This document shows, one piece after another, positions 14,041 to 26,675 of a stretch of 64,000 bases of DNA. Where the stretch lies: positions 114,875,501 through 114,939,500 of the forward strand of contig CM059585.1 in NCBI GenBank assembly GCA_030407085.1, in the 5' to 3' direction. The notes below the pieces were generated by a model. The model did no database searches and was not told the origin of the DNA. It saw nothing but the letters and a program-made list of their open reading frames with translations. How positions within the stretch are numbered: position 1 is the first letter of the stretch; each line of letters begins with the position of its first letter. The stretch is from Trichopria drosophilae (lineage: Eukaryota > Arthropoda > Insecta > Hymenoptera > Diapriidae). The translations under genes were made by a program, and so were the position numbers.

Positions 14041-17000
14041 TATACGGAACATAATATCACGAAAAACAAAACATAAACACAAAACATAAAAAAAATGCGT
14101 TCATGCAATATTACATACGAATTATTCTTGTATTTCCCATGCGACTCATTATATTGTAAAATTCGAAATGTTTATTGTTATAATTCTAATAAAATATTCT
14201 AGGAACGCCGTGAAAATATTCAAAATAATACACGAAATATTCAACGAATACGTGATATTAAATTTCCTACTACCTTTCAATAACATTTCTTGGAAACGAT
14301 CTGCAGAATGTTCTCGACGACATTTTTGTGCTATTTTGAAGTCTAACTAAATACTTCCTAGTCGCCATTCTCGATGCTGTCAGTTCCAGGTGGAACATTC
14401 TGCAAAAGGAATAATTTGGTAATATTCTGTACGGAACGTTATCGTTATATATTCAATTAAAAAATTATGGTATTATTCATACTGCTATATTCTTATAATA
14501 TTAAAAAATAAATATGTGTGGCTTTTATCAACAGTCCATATTTCAAGCAGAATATTCTTGAAACGTTTAAAAACGAAACATTTACAGTATTTCCTAATTT
14601 TTTCCAGATGGTTTCTTGGAAGCAAATCCTAAGATATTTCTGTGAATTGTAAATTCTTGTACTATTTTTAAGTCTAATTAAATTGTTCGTAGTATTGAAC
14701 AACTTTTTTATTTACAACAGACACAAATTACTTTTTACATCGTTAGATGGCGCTCGAATCCAAAAGCGAATTTGTACACCTAGATGACTATTTAGCTATA
14801 CTTATGGTCTATTGAATTGGTGTGTTCACGACACACCACTTTATTTATGGATTGGTGCGCCACCAGGTGTTTCTAGAAAACGCTAGTAATTCAAAATATA
14901 CTTTTATTAAAATGTCCGTAAAATGCGTGAACACAAAAAACAGTCTGAGAACTTTTTTACGCATCTTTTTAAAAACCTATTACAAGACTAAATGTCGTCA
15001 TTCGATGATTTCCGTCGTGCTAAATTCACGTCGCCTCACTAGTCAGCGAATTTTTAATCGGCTCTCCGATATCAATTGAGCGTTGAAGAAAGTCGGTTAC
15101 CACCGAACTCGTATTTAGCTCGAACAATAAACTTGACGCGACTAGGACGACACCGATTTCGAATCGCGAGAATTCAGTATTGGCTAATTACCGCCTCTCC
15201 TATATCCGATTTTTGTTGTCTTTCACTGAACGTCACCCAGAGATGGCCGCAATTAAGAAAAGCATCTGCTATAGGGGAAAGCAACTGCTATAGAGTGGAT
15301 TTTAGCCTTTCGTCTTTGACGCCCTTACCTCATTGTTTTCCCGAGCAAGTAGAAAGTTTCTTCTCGTTCATGACGAATAGCCCATTATTCGGCGTTGGAA
15401 CGATACCAGTTAGCGATCGACCTGATTGCCAACATTTTTTCACGGATTGATTCGTTCTATCCCGATCCATCGGCTATGGAACATCGTGTAAACGCGGTTG
15501 TAGTTTATGCTTTCGAATTAACGAGTTTGCTGCACGGAGAGAAAAGTTTCAGAAAGTCGTTTCCGCGTTAACGGGAAAAGTGGTCTGCGAAAAATATGAC
15601 CTGTAGCATTTATCGTCTGCTTTAATAACTTGCGAGATACGGATGTATTCTGGTCATGGTTTCGGTCACGCCAAATTGAAAGCTGCGAGATGAGTAGATC
15701 ATTAACTGAAGAACAAAAGTGATCGTGGGAAATGTCTGGTGTTAAATTTGATGATTTCAAATAAAATTTTGGTCTGGATTTTTTAAATACGTGAACAAAC
15801 ATAAATGTATAAACACAATACGTGTATGCCATCTAGTTCTTCCAGCCGCCGCTAGGTGAATGTCGCTTTCGCATCGCTTTCCGCGCCCGAAATGGATTTC
15901 CACATAATGGTTTAATCCGACAAGTACATATTAATATGAAGTGTAATACAAATGAGAGAATAATCTAAATATTTATTTGTTTTCAATTATGACCAATTGT
16001 TTTAACCAATTTCTGAAGTGCGGTGAATTTTCGTGATCCATAAAGAAAAAGATTCCTTTATAAATGAAATAATTTTTAAAATAGTTTTTCGCTAATTTTC
16101 GGTTAAGTTTATTTTCAGAAGGCATTGTTTAAATTTTATAATTTAATATTAAAATATATTTATTAATTTATTCCTGATAATTTATACTCTATGATTTTTT
16201 TTTTCGTATGGAAATACTAATTTATTTCTTACGTTCAAAGAGGAAGCCACTCGTGCTCAGGATAATCTCCATAATAGGATTATATATTGTCAATTATTTC
16301 TACGTCAAGAGCTTTCATTTATCCATTCCGCAAAAGACATACAGTTACAAAAAATCTCCGGTTAGTTTCAACCAACAAATAATTCCTGAATTTTTCCAAC
16401 GAACGCGTCAGGAAATAATTGACCTTCCGTTAAGTTAACAAACGCTCTGTACGATATTACGGTCATTGTTCAAACGGATATCGCGAGCACCAAATTAATC
16501 GCCGCAACTTTTGAAATGCCTGTAAATCAAAGCGGGTGTTCTTTAATTAAAATTATTAATTAAAATCGCGAAATAAATGGTAAAATTGGCTCTGGCAGAG
16601 CGTTAAGATATCGTTGAACAATAAGTCGAGGGAAGCCGAATAAAGAAAACTCTCTCGATTATTAAAACAGGAGGAAATTTTAATAACATTTCCATGTCGA
16701 AAAGACTTTTGACAATTACTACCCGGAAAAGTTTTAAAAGTTTTTGACATACGACGCTCCTCTTGTCAGAAAGGGGATGCATCAAAAGTAATGGAGCACG
16801 GCTCTAGAAAAAAGATATGTCAAATTTTTAATTATAATTTCTCTCATAATAAAGTTTTATAAAAAACTTCTTTGTAATTTTCCAGGTCATGATTTTAACA
16901 TTATTTAAAGATATATTAATATATTATAATTTAAAATATATTGTTATTTTATACGTTTCATAATTAATAATATTTCTTATAATAAGATCATATTAAATTT

Positions 17001-17049
17001 TGATAATTGACCTTTTCTGAAATGTTATCCATATCTATATACAGGATGC
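14041..17049. other. Intergenic or intronic DNA with a CpG-containing patch 14.74-15.85 kb
   Basis: The flanks are AT-rich. The patch at about 14.74-15.85 kb is less AT-rich and contains several CGs, with an AGATGGCGCTCG word at 14745-14756 and GCCGCCGCTAGGTGAATG near 15845. Open frames of up to 124 codons occur (15076-15450 plus, 15518-15832 minus), but they begin at non-ATG codons or overlap each other and match nothing I know. It might be a regulatory patch or non-coding exon; I cannot decide. Confidence 0.3.
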
Positions 17050-17360
17050 GTAAATAGTTTTAGGACGTTTTGATAATTTTGAAAATATGCATTACAGAAC
17101 AAATTACCTTGCTGGTGGCGGTCAAGGGTATTTCAAGGGCAAGCCAATTTTGTCAAATAGGACCCAATATATTAACATAAATAACACTACGAGCAGAAAC
17201 GTTTACACTACTGTATGACCTTGATGATTTATAGACGATGTCGCAATACAGATCTCGAGGTCAAATACACTTATGGCATGAAAGCGATGAAATAAATTTC
17301 ACCGTGCATATTACATTTGTGACATAAAGGTGTTTGACCTTGGGATATCCTTTTATGGAT
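17041..17360 (+). repeat. Possible ACAGGGTG-type repeat with 'caaggtcaa' words
   Basis: The stretch begins ACAGGATGCGTAAATAG and contains GGTCAAGGGTATTTCAAGGG, then GACCTTGATG, GAGGTCAAATAC and GTTTGACCTTGGG. Repeated AAGGTCAA/TTGACCTT words after an ACAGGGTG-like start recur at 47.39 kb. I believe such elements are common in hymenopteran genomes, but that is from memory. No matching right terminus was located, so the end is arbitrary. Confidence 0.4.
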
Positions 17361-18710
17361 CCTATTAGTCATATTTAATTGTACAGTTGACCAATTTTTG
17401 CATTTTCGGCATTAAAAAGTTGGGTTATATTTGAAATCTGAATTTGTCCTTGAAATGTCCTTGACAGACAATTGCAGGAATAAATTTGGAGTCAACATCA
17501 GATGTATAACCATCTATAAAGTTTGGAAATTAGTTCCTATTTTAGTTAATATTTCTAATTTTCCCTCTAATCAATAAAAAATTCATATATCGTCAACACT
17601 GTTAGAATGTTCTGTAACTTTCATGGAACAAATTTCCTTAGATTTAAAAACTTCTGAATCATTTCATGCATTCGATGTAAACAAGTTTAATGGTTTAATC
17701 ATAATATCCTTCACGTCTTCAGATTATTTATTTTTAATTAAAGGCACTTGAACTTGCATTACGTGGCGTAATTACATTAAAGTTTATTTAATAATTTAAA
17801 ATTATGGAATAAAGCTCCAGTAATATTACCTCGTTGAGGTATAAACCACGGTACAAAAGAAAACTGAATTAAAAAAACAAATAAAAATAAAATAACCCAG
17901 TCCACGGCATATTACTTGTTTAATTACGTTTCGCATAAAAACTTCGATAAAATGTCGAACATTAAATAAAAATAAAGTATTTCTTCCTAACATTCGCTTT
18001 TTATTAACGATCGATTAAACAATTTGCGCTTAGACCGGCAGTAAAACCTAATAATATTAATTAAAAACGTACTAAGTAATTATGTATTAAAAATTACAAC
18101 GCAATTTATCATTTACTATGGTGAAATAATTTATAAGTAGAAGATCTGATAAATATATCAACTTGCATTTTCAGACCGTACGAAATGTAGAACACGTCTC
18201 ATTAGTTAATTACTCTAGTTATTAAGTTTACTTGTACAATATCATTAAGTTCAACGAGCAGAATTCTTCGAGAAATTTGTAAAATTATATTACGGTAACA
18301 ATTATCTCTAGATTTTCTTGTTTTCTCGATATTTTATTGATATAATTGAAAAGCTAAACTATGAAAATTATTTAAAACTAGAGTATTTCCGAAATCTCAA
18401 AATATTCTTGCTGCTTTCCTCAGAATATCATTACATGAATCAAGTGAGTTTTTAAAAAAACTGTTTTGGATTATTAACAGTTCCAAATTTATTACATTTC
18501 AAAACAGTTTTGATATGTTTTAAAGAAAAATAATCTATTTGCGTTTTTTTTGTAATCAAATTTAAATGAGAGTTGAAGAAGTGCATTTAATTAAATATTT
18601 ATTTAATATTATGTTTTATAAACAAATTAACATTTAAAAATTGTAATTTTAATAGAAAAATAAAGTTGCTGGCACATGTTCTATCAGATCTAAATGGAAC
18701 GCGATACATA

Positions 18711-18920
18711 TTTAGGGGATTTAGGGGCTACAAATTACGAATCTTAACTTACATTTTGGAAATTCAAAATGGCGGATTCATGTGGCCGACCAAAATGTAA
18801 ACAATTATGTAAACAATTGATGAAAGTTGGTACTCGGGGTTTCTTGAGGTGACTGACTACGAATCTGAACTCAGATTTTCTAACAATCAAAATCGCAGAT
18901 ACAAAAAGCATCTCTTCTTG
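18711..18920 (+). repeat. GATCC/TGGCGG-family repeat, tandem dimer
   Basis: Two direct monomers: ATTACGAATCTT near 18734 and ACTACGAATCTGAACTCAG near 18856 (about 122 bp apart), with AAAATGGCGGATTCATGTGG between. Each monomer carries a G-run junction (TTTAGGGGCTAC or TACTCGGGGTTTCTTGAGG) before the ACGAATC word, as in the other loci. Confidence 0.7.
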
Positions 18921-21122
18921 ATTTACAACGTATTTTTTTGTTAGTATTTTTCTGATGGAATAAATTTAGGTGTTCTCAAATGCAATGAGTTAAAAAACAC
19001 TAAACACTGATTGTAACCGAGAGTTTAAATTGAGATTTAATTTCGCTGAAATTACCGAACAAAAGCGCAGCTTTATGTTAAAGTTCTTCGACCAGCCGGT
19101 GAAGATGAACTTTTAACTAAACCGCTTCAAATTAACAATAGCTTTGATAGGCCGAAGCAACTAGAGCTTTGACAGCCTGTTGTGTACTGGAGACTATTGA
19201 GTACGCAGTTTCAGTAAATTTTAAACAATGAATTAGAACAATTCAATCATTTCGTAATGTAATTTTTTATGCTGCATTTACTGTTTGTAATTCTATATGA
19301 CTTATCAGCCATTGTAAACTTTTTAAAACTAACATCAAATTTGGACTCAAATACACGAGTCTATGATTTTGAAAAAATCGACTTTAGTAGGCTTTTTTGA
19401 GCCGCCATTTCGTAATTTAATATTTTAGGATAGTTCTCGCTTCCAGCCCAAACATTTTTGACGCGACATTTATAAATATCTGAGGTATTCGAATGTGGAA
19501 AATGATATAATAGCGATAAGTGAAAAAAAAATTTAAAATTCCTGATTTTTGTTAAATACCATTAAGTCATGTAACAAATTTGTCCAAAAAATGGTTCGGA
19601 AAAGATAACAAAATGTAATTGAGACAAGAATAAAGTTCGTAAATCAAACCTTACAACTTGTAAACACTTTCCTGACACTAGTCAAGTACAACTTCCAGAT
19701 TGTGTCTCACGATGGTAGGGGAAAATTGTCTGATTTTCTCCAACCGATGAACGAGAAAATTTTCCAGATTCTCGAAGGAAAGTCGCGTTTCCCTTATCGA
19801 CGAGCAATCACGTACAATCTGGTCGAGATTTCACAATGGCTGCAGGTTCTTGCTTTAATTAGCATTGAACGATGTAATTGAACCACAGACAGTAAATTAG
19901 TAAGAAGGATTCGTCGTTTCCCTTCTCGTTCAATGACAACAAGCACAGTTTTCAAACTGTTATTGTAAAAAAATTGATGCAAAACTAACTTTTTTCTATA
20001 TTCTCCTTTGTTCGTTTAATTTTTGGTTCCCGTATAATAAAGGGATTATATTTTCCATCACAACATGAAATTATAGAGGTACAAGAGAAAATGTTTTTTT
20101 ACTGACAAAACATACCACTGGATAAGCTATTTTTTGGATTGGTCATTTACTTTCATAATGTCAACATAAGTAATATTTATGGTAACCTTATAAAACTTAA
20201 AAATAATAGTTTAAGTTCTAAAATGTATGTCTACAATCGCGACATTTGAACAAATTTATTTTTAAATTTAAAAAATGGTTAAAATCCAAAATATAGCGTA
20301 CATGGATACTTTAACCACCAATAGATGACATTAAAATATGCACTTTAAAAATTATTTTTTGGAAAAAAATACTAAATAAAGTCTTAAATTCAATAGCGTA
20401 CAATTGTTATTAAATGGAATTTCGGTTCCACACTGCTAGATAAAAATTAGTATGTTTTCTTCTGCTTAATTCAGTGTTACCAGACATGAAGGTTAGGGGA
20501 ACAGTCTAAAATTTACATATCACTCTTAATTGATTGTAAGCGTTACGGTAAACTGGGCTCTGAAACGACACCAACCAGTGTCTGAAACGTCAGCGAACCG
20601 AAACAATTGTTGGGAATCATATATTACCTTCCTCATGTATGTTGATCGGCATTCATTACAGTAAACAAAGAAGATAATTTGAATCTTTTTTTACATTTGC
20701 AAAGGTAAACAATGTGAGAAGGTCTCAAATTAGGCTAGTTTTAAAATAAATTTTAATTACTTTCAATACAATAATTTTATGAATTTTGAATCTTTCCCCA
20801 ATCGAAATATTATGCAAACATATAAATCTCAACTCTGTCGCGATAATCATACAGATCCCGACTATAATTATATACAAGTTCCATCGCACGTGTTTTCTAT
20901 CGAAAACCAAATATATCAGGCTAATGTTATTCTTCTTTTTTGTATTTTTATTTTCAGGTGACCGACACAACGAATAAATGATTTAACAATTTTAATTATT
21001 AATTAAAGCGGTCGAGAAATTTTATTAAATGCTTCTGCATCAAGCTTTTATGTTTAACGTTGACAATCTAGGTCAATTTAATCTTTTATTTTTTTTTAAA
21101 CTTTAGAGACTAAGGGGGACGT
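18921..21122. other. AT-rich DNA apart from the dispersed repeat at 19.36 kb
   Basis: Apart from the dispersed repeat copy, I see only short frames (60-81 codons near 20.73-20.98 kb on both strands) that mirror each other and have no recognised product. Confidence 0.4.
19361..19570 (+). repeat. Dispersed repeat, copy 1 (partner at 25.92 kb)
   Basis: A stretch of roughly 200 bases is shared in direct orientation with 25915-26110. Shared words in order are AATCGACTTTAGTA, TTTTTGAGCCGCCATTT, CCAGCCCA/CTAGCCCA, TTTGACGCGA, AAATATCTGAGGTATTC, TGTGGAAAATGAT and CATTTTTGTTAAATA-like. Its GAGCCGCCATTT word links it to the TGGCGG family. It is non-coding. Confidence 0.7.
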
Positions 21123-21666
21123 ACACTGAGAGAAATTATTTACTAATAGTTAATGTAAGCTAATTTCAAAGCTTTTACATTAACTGTAAAATTATAACAG
21201 TAAATGTAAAGTTAAAAGTTACAGGTAACTTTGAGATGAAAATACCAGCACTTTCCTGGATATCAGCAATGTTATTGTAAATTAACTCCTATATTTTAAC
21301 ATTCAATGAGCGTTAACTGTTAATAAATCTTACATTAAATTCTGTCGGTTGAACTGCGTATGTCAACAAATATCCAAGAACTTCACAATGCGTCGAAAAA
21401 TTCGCAGAACATCGAATGACTGCGCATGTGTATGTTTGTTTATCTTTGTTTCGGTGAAACTGTAAGCGCGTAAATATATATCACGTAACGATCCCAACAT
21501 TAATATTTAAAACTCTTGTATTAACTATTAACATAACAAATTTAACCGAATATCAGATTACTGTAATTTCAGGAGAAAGTATCTTACCTTAAGATTTAAC
21601 TCTAAATTCTGTTAGCTTTACTATGAAGCTATTACATTAACTGTAAACAAACATTTCTCTCTGTGT
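21123..21666. mobile_element. Inverted-repeat element (MITE-like), ACACTGAGAGAAAT ends
   Basis: The left end ACACTGAGAGAAAT (21123-21136) is matched by the right end ATTTCTCTCTGTGT (21653-21666), its reverse complement with one mismatch. Inside the termini, TAGTTAATGTAAGCTAATTT on the left pairs with a TACAGTTAATGTAATAGCTTC-like tract on the right, so the arms extend at least 50 bp with gaps. The interior is rich in TTACATTAACTGTAAA words. It is about 540 bp with no frame, as expected for a non-autonomous DNA transposon. No target-site duplication was convincing, so the superfamily is open. Confidence 0.65.
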
Positions 21667-23840
21667 TTAGAAGTTATGTCAAACTAACGAGAGCTGGCGC
21701 TACTGGTCCTATTTTAGAGATTAACATGATTTAATGGACGTGCAAACTTCATCTGAGATCCACTGTTTTTTTAAGTAAAAATCATTTATTTCCAAAAATA
21801 CTCTGTCACAACTAAATATTGAAATCTATAAAATAATGACAAGATTGCATTCAGCGAAATCCGGCATTTTGCCGGGAACTTGTTCGGGGCCAAACTTCCG
21901 GCGGTAGAAATTAGTCAAAAAACGAACGTTAATGTCGACGTCATTTTTTTTAAAGTATCCAATGTGCAATTTCCTCGTTCAAAGGGTTTTGGGGTAATGA
22001 AGCTCGGTGTTATGTGTGTTCAATGTTACATACACTACGTTGTATTTCAAGGGCAGAGGACATGGACATCGCACGTCGAATTTGAATTTCAATTAGCTTC
22101 GCAGGTGTACATGCTAAGGGACTGTCGTTTCCGAACGGTTTGCAGCGACAATAATCGAATCCCCGTCAGCTGCGCCACGCAAAACTGACGAACGGTAGTT
22201 AATAAACGTCCTTTGTGCCCGTTTTCTATCTTTTTACTTTGCCATGACAACGTCAGAATTATTATAAAAATCGCCAAGTGTCATTACGTAACAGTAAATT
22301 CAGCCGGAACATCCAACGGGTACTGCAACACTAATAGATGAAGAATTATATTTTTGTAAGATTTTTCAAATGTGAAATAAACAGAATTTAAAAAATATAT
22401 CACTAAAATGCCTTCGAGTGAGAATGTCACTCTATAAAGAGTGAATGCAAAAATAACTTCAATAAGAGTGGATTTAGTTAAATGCAACTCTAAAAATAGT
22501 TGATATTTTCACTCTTTTAAGAAGTGTCGAAAGATCCACTCTCGCAATAAGAGTGACTTTATAATTGCGCAATAAATGTAAGTAGTTTACCCACCACTAG
22601 GTGGCTTTGCGATTCCAGCGGTTGTTTTGTCTCGTTATGGGAACGCGGTATATTTTGTATATTAGATGAGATGAAAGTTAATCAATTAAAAAAACAAGAA
22701 TTATCAAATATACGGAAAACCATTATTGGATCAATCGAACTTTTTTACTGATCGGCAAAGAAAATTTAAACGACAAAGAATTGGCGACTTTGCTTCGCTC
22801 GGGTTTCGCTCAAACTAGGCTTCGTCGTCAAACACCTATTTTGCTACCTAGTTGCACAATGTACTATTCTTAGTATTCCATATATCTTAAAAATCAGGAA
22901 AAAGTGTTTCTATCTATTTAATTGTCTTTTTTAATAAAAAAAAATGGAATGAAACAGATGAATATAAAAGAAACAACACAAAGTTCATCTTCTAACCAAT
23001 TTGGGCGAAAGCTTCATCCTTCAAACCTTCCATTAAATTAATTAAATAAAAATATGGCAAAAGTTTGAAATAGCAGGTGAACTATTTCAAAATATTTTTA
23101 ATTATTCGAATTTATTTACTACTTTCTACTTCTAAATATTGTTTGTTAACTAGTTACTAATTAAACAAAGATTCCGCCAGGGTTCATTAAGGAAGAGATA
23201 TTAATGGTAGCGACGTTTCCTCGTATTCATCGCTATGACAATTAATCCTCTTGTATTTTTAATTTCAATTATTTCCCACGTGACAATCGAATGAAAGTCA
23301 GACACAGAAGAGCGTTATTCAAAAGGATTCTGCCATTTCACATTCCATTATCTCTTTTATGGTCTTTTCTTTTAAAAATGACAATAAAATTTAATATCGT
23401 CCTAATTTTGTTTGGCCTATAAGGAGAATCATGGCGTGCGCGAACGAAATTGATCGGTCTGATAGATATCACGGGCACCGTTACAAAATACTACTATTGT
23501 GTTTTATGAACATAGATTAGAATCGTGCCGCATAAAACGCAAAAATATAAACGATTTTCAGACATTTTCGAATCACTGTCTAAAGACATCATTGTGTCGC
23601 TAGATTACCATACAATTTGTCTTTGAAATGGTGCCAATAATCCAAAGGAGTAGGAGCATATTCTTATTTCAAATATCTAATAATTAGATCATTCGCAACA
23701 TTGTAATTTTATTTTTTCTTTATTAATTTCAGTTTATTTTTATATAAAGGCAACAAATATTACGATAGCTTCATGTCTCAAGTGGATTTTTTATTTAGTC
23801 TTGATCAGGAAATTTAAAAAGTCTGAAACGCTACAAATTA
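21667..23840. other. AT-rich DNA with an AAGAGTG/CACTCT-rich patch
   Basis: At 22418-22556 the words CACTCT and AGAGTG recur in both orientations (for example CACTCTATAAAGAGTG and CCACTCTCGCAATAAGAGTG), suggesting a small foldback repeat. A frame of 102 codons at 21880-22188 has no recognised product. The remainder shows nothing. Confidence 0.4.
22594..22605. promoter_or_regulatory. CTCF-core-like palindromic word CCACTAGGTGGC
   Basis: The 12-mer fits the vertebrate CTCF core CCASYAGRKGGC at every position. A shorter form, CACTAGGTGGCG, occurs on the minus strand at 53295-53306. Motif presence alone does not show binding. Confidence 0.3.
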
Positions 23841-23849
23841 CAGTTATTT

Positions 23850-24072
23850 GCCCGGTTCCGTCTCGTTATATTTACCTGCCGCCGCTTTCTATTTCCCCCA
23901 CTTTGCGGGCTGCGCCCAAGGAAAGGCCTGCTTTGACGTGACTTACATAAAGCAACTGAGAGAAGTGGGAGATGTGGTGCTCCCTTTCTTTTGGTAAATA
24001 CAACAAGACGGGAGGGGAAGACAAGGGGGAGGGGAGAGGAACCGAGTAGGTAAATATACTGAGACTCTACTG
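23850..24072. mobile_element. CAGAGTCCCGGTATA-family inverted-repeat element, copy 1
   Basis: This is a GC-richer element shared with 32311-32555. Common words include CCGTCTCGTTATATTT, GCCGCTCTCTTTTCCCCC-like, CTTGCGGGCTG, TTCTTTTGGTAAAT and GGAACCGAGTA. The right end GGTAAATATACTGAGACTCT is the reverse complement of the left end of the copy at 33.36 kb. Subterminal CCGTCTCGTTATATTTACC pairs with GGTAAATACAACAAGACGG, so the unit can fold. A minus-strand frame of 86 codons (23831-24091) is a by-product. The left edge is uncertain. Confidence 0.6.
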
Positions 24073-25770
24073 AAAGAGATTTTGCAGTCAATGATGGCCA
24101 ATATCCAATAAATATTTCAGAAATATTTTAAATTATCCTATTAAGGAGAGGAAACTTTTCGACGACACTATAACAATATAAATACAAATAGATTATATTT
24201 TTTCAAACTTTTTAATAAGTTGCAGTTAACTTCCTTCAATATCAATTTTCTTAAAAATCTTTGAATTGCCTGCGCCATGCAATAAATGTTTAAAACACGA
24301 TACTTATGCGTTTAAAAAGCAAAAGAAAAATATTTCTATATCTCTATAACATTCTTTAATATTTTATAGTTCATTGAAAGGTTCTTTCGCAAATTTATTT
24401 TAATATTTCAGTTTGTTATTTTATATATCAAAATACGACCGACTTTTGTCAAAAAATATATATTCTTGAAAATTCAACTTCCAGCGTTTGAAACTGTTAA
24501 AATTTTATTTATAACACAAAAGCCGCAGACAATAGAATAAGGCAGATAAAAATATTCTTTAAATTATTGAAGCTTCGAAGAAGAAAAATCACGTTTTGTA
24601 AGATTTATCAGGAAACTAACGTTGAACGTACGGGTATTTTACAATGGCTTGCATAAAAAACTACATTGTATTCGCGTTACAGAGGAAACTTTGAAACTAA
24701 ATAAATAAGATTTATGAATACAGCAATAATACTAAAATGTTTTCCTACATAATACCGGTTGGTTTTGTTCACTTCTTTATTCACCGAATCATTTTTTAGT
24801 TCATGTATTTATATCATTACCTTTTATTTATTCCAGTTATAGTTATAAATAGCTAACAGATTAATATTTTAACAGAAACAATATTAAAAAGAAAATTATA
24901 CTTTGTAAGTAATATTTAAACAATTACAATTTTGTTGAAAATTTTATAAATATGGACTTTTCGTTGTTTTTGTTTGGATTTAACAAAACAATTTTAGTTT
25001 TAATTCATTACACTGCAAACAGAATGTAGTAATATTGAGTAATTATGTCGTTGCCTGTGAGCAGCCAAATATTGAGTAATTTCAATTACGTTTTAGTTGA
25101 CGGGACTAAATGTGTTTGACGGTATAATGATTTAGTTGGAATATGTAACTGAATTGACTAAATATTTACGTGTTAATTGGCAACAACACATTTAGTTAAC
25201 ATTCTGAAATTTTGTATACCGTGTAAATGAAGACATATTTTTTTAAGATCTATTACCAATGCAACAAGTTATTTAGGAAAATTTGAAACTAATTATGAAT
25301 TAATTTCACTTGAATTTAGAATAGATGACCCAAAATGTTCAATTTTTTGTGCACCCCTGTACATTTAAATCATTTTATTTTATACTGAGGGAAATATTTA
25401 GTTAACTAAATGGTGTTTTACCTAGTGGGAATAAAATTTTCACTACTTTTTATTACTATATTTTTTAAACTCATTAAAATGTATTTAATCCAACTTTCAT
25501 TGAGTTATTTGAACTATATGCAGTTATAACAACTAAAAATTAATTAATCCATATTGGATACTTCATCATTTAGCTAAATTTACTATTTTTCTTACTGTAC
25601 TTAAAAAAATGTCATTCCATTTTTGTTAGTAAAACCGAGAGTCCAAAGAAACACAGTAAAAAATGTTTTGGAATGAAAAACAATGCTGCCAATTAAAAAA
25701 TAAAAAAATTACGAGCAATTATTTTACAAAAATTAGAAATTCTGTAGGATTTTTTGGGAAAGAAAATATA
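24073..25770. other. AT-rich DNA with possible MITE fragments
   Basis: Around 25.02-25.45 kb the words TTTAGTTAAC/GTTAACTAAA and ACTAAAT recur in both orientations, and CTGAGGGAAAT near 25386 resembles the terminus of the 21.1-kb element. I could not define element edges. There is no coding signal. Confidence 0.35.
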
Positions 25771-25779
25771 ACTATTGTA

Positions 25780-25910
25780 AAAAATTAAATTTCAAGATGG
25801 CGGATCAAAAATCGCTGTTAATTTGTGGTCACGTCATTTTGCATTTTTAAAAGCTAACCTCAGATTTAGACACAACGATCCCAAAAATCGCCGGGTACCA
25901 AGTGATTTCA
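25780..25910 (+). repeat. GATCC/TGGCGG-family monomer with inverted tail
   Basis: TTCAAGATGGCGGATCAAAA (about 25791-25810) is the plus-oriented word. It is followed at about 25878-25898 by the reverse-oriented junction word CGATCCCAAAAATCGCCGGG. This gives a short inverted pair like that at 9.05-9.52 kb. Confidence 0.55.
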
Positions 25911-25914
25911 ATCA

Positions 25915-26110
25915 GGTCAATTAATTGATTTTGAAAGAAAATCGACTTTAGTAAGCATTTTTGAGCCGCCATTTTGAAATTTAGATTTTTACAATAATTC
26001 TATCTTCTAGCCCAGACATGTTTGACGCGATAAATATCTGAGGTATTCTAATGTGGAAAATGATGAAAAAAAATTCCTCATTTTTGTTAAATAAATGCTA
26101 AGTAATTTGT
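25915..26110 (+). repeat. Dispersed repeat, copy 2 (partner at 19.36 kb)
   Basis: This is the direct-orientation partner of 19361-19570. Identity is high by eye through AATCGACTTTAGTAAGC, GAGCCGCCATTTTGAAATT, TTTGACGCGATAAATATC and GAGGTATTCTAATGTGG. It lies immediately downstream of a GATCC/TGGCGG monomer. Confidence 0.7.
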
Positions 26111-26409
26111 TTCTGGCTTTTGTTAATATGCCATTCGAAAAAGCAGGGTTTGAGCAATAAAAAACGTCAATTACAAATTTTTTTACTGCGTTTTACTACC
26201 AAAACGTACTATCAAACTTCATGTTAAATTTATGTATATATTTGGTTAATAAAAAAATTGGGGTTTAAGTCCTTTTCTTCTCAACAATTTTTAGTCACAT
26301 TTAAGCGAAATACAATTTCAAACTGGCAGGTTAGAATATGAAATAATAAAATCATTCGTAATTATTTGGAACTTATCCCTGAAAGTTATTAACATAAAGA
26401 TTTGACTTG

Positions 26410-26500
26410 AGAATGACTAACATTTAAAATGGTGAATCCAATATGGCGGAACCAACACGGCGGATGAAAAAAGTTAGGAGAAAACTGGGTTCTTTAAAGT
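26410..26500 (+). repeat. GATCC/TGGCGG-family monomer
   Basis: AAAATGGTGAATCCAATATG, then GCGGAACCAACACGGCGGAT, is the family core with three TGGCGG-like words. It sits about 180 bp left of the 26.68-kb palindrome, whose arms also carry TGGCGG words. Confidence 0.55.
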
Positions 26501-26675
26501 ACCAAAAATTTTGAGATTAAAATAATCAATGTTACTGTCAAAATCTGACAAAAAATATGACATTTAAATGAATCAACTTATCTGCGTATTGTTTTTCCGA
26601 TTTTATTATGGTTCGTAACCAATGCTATCCATTAATATTAATCAAAACCAAAACTTGAGAAGAAAAAATGGAAAA

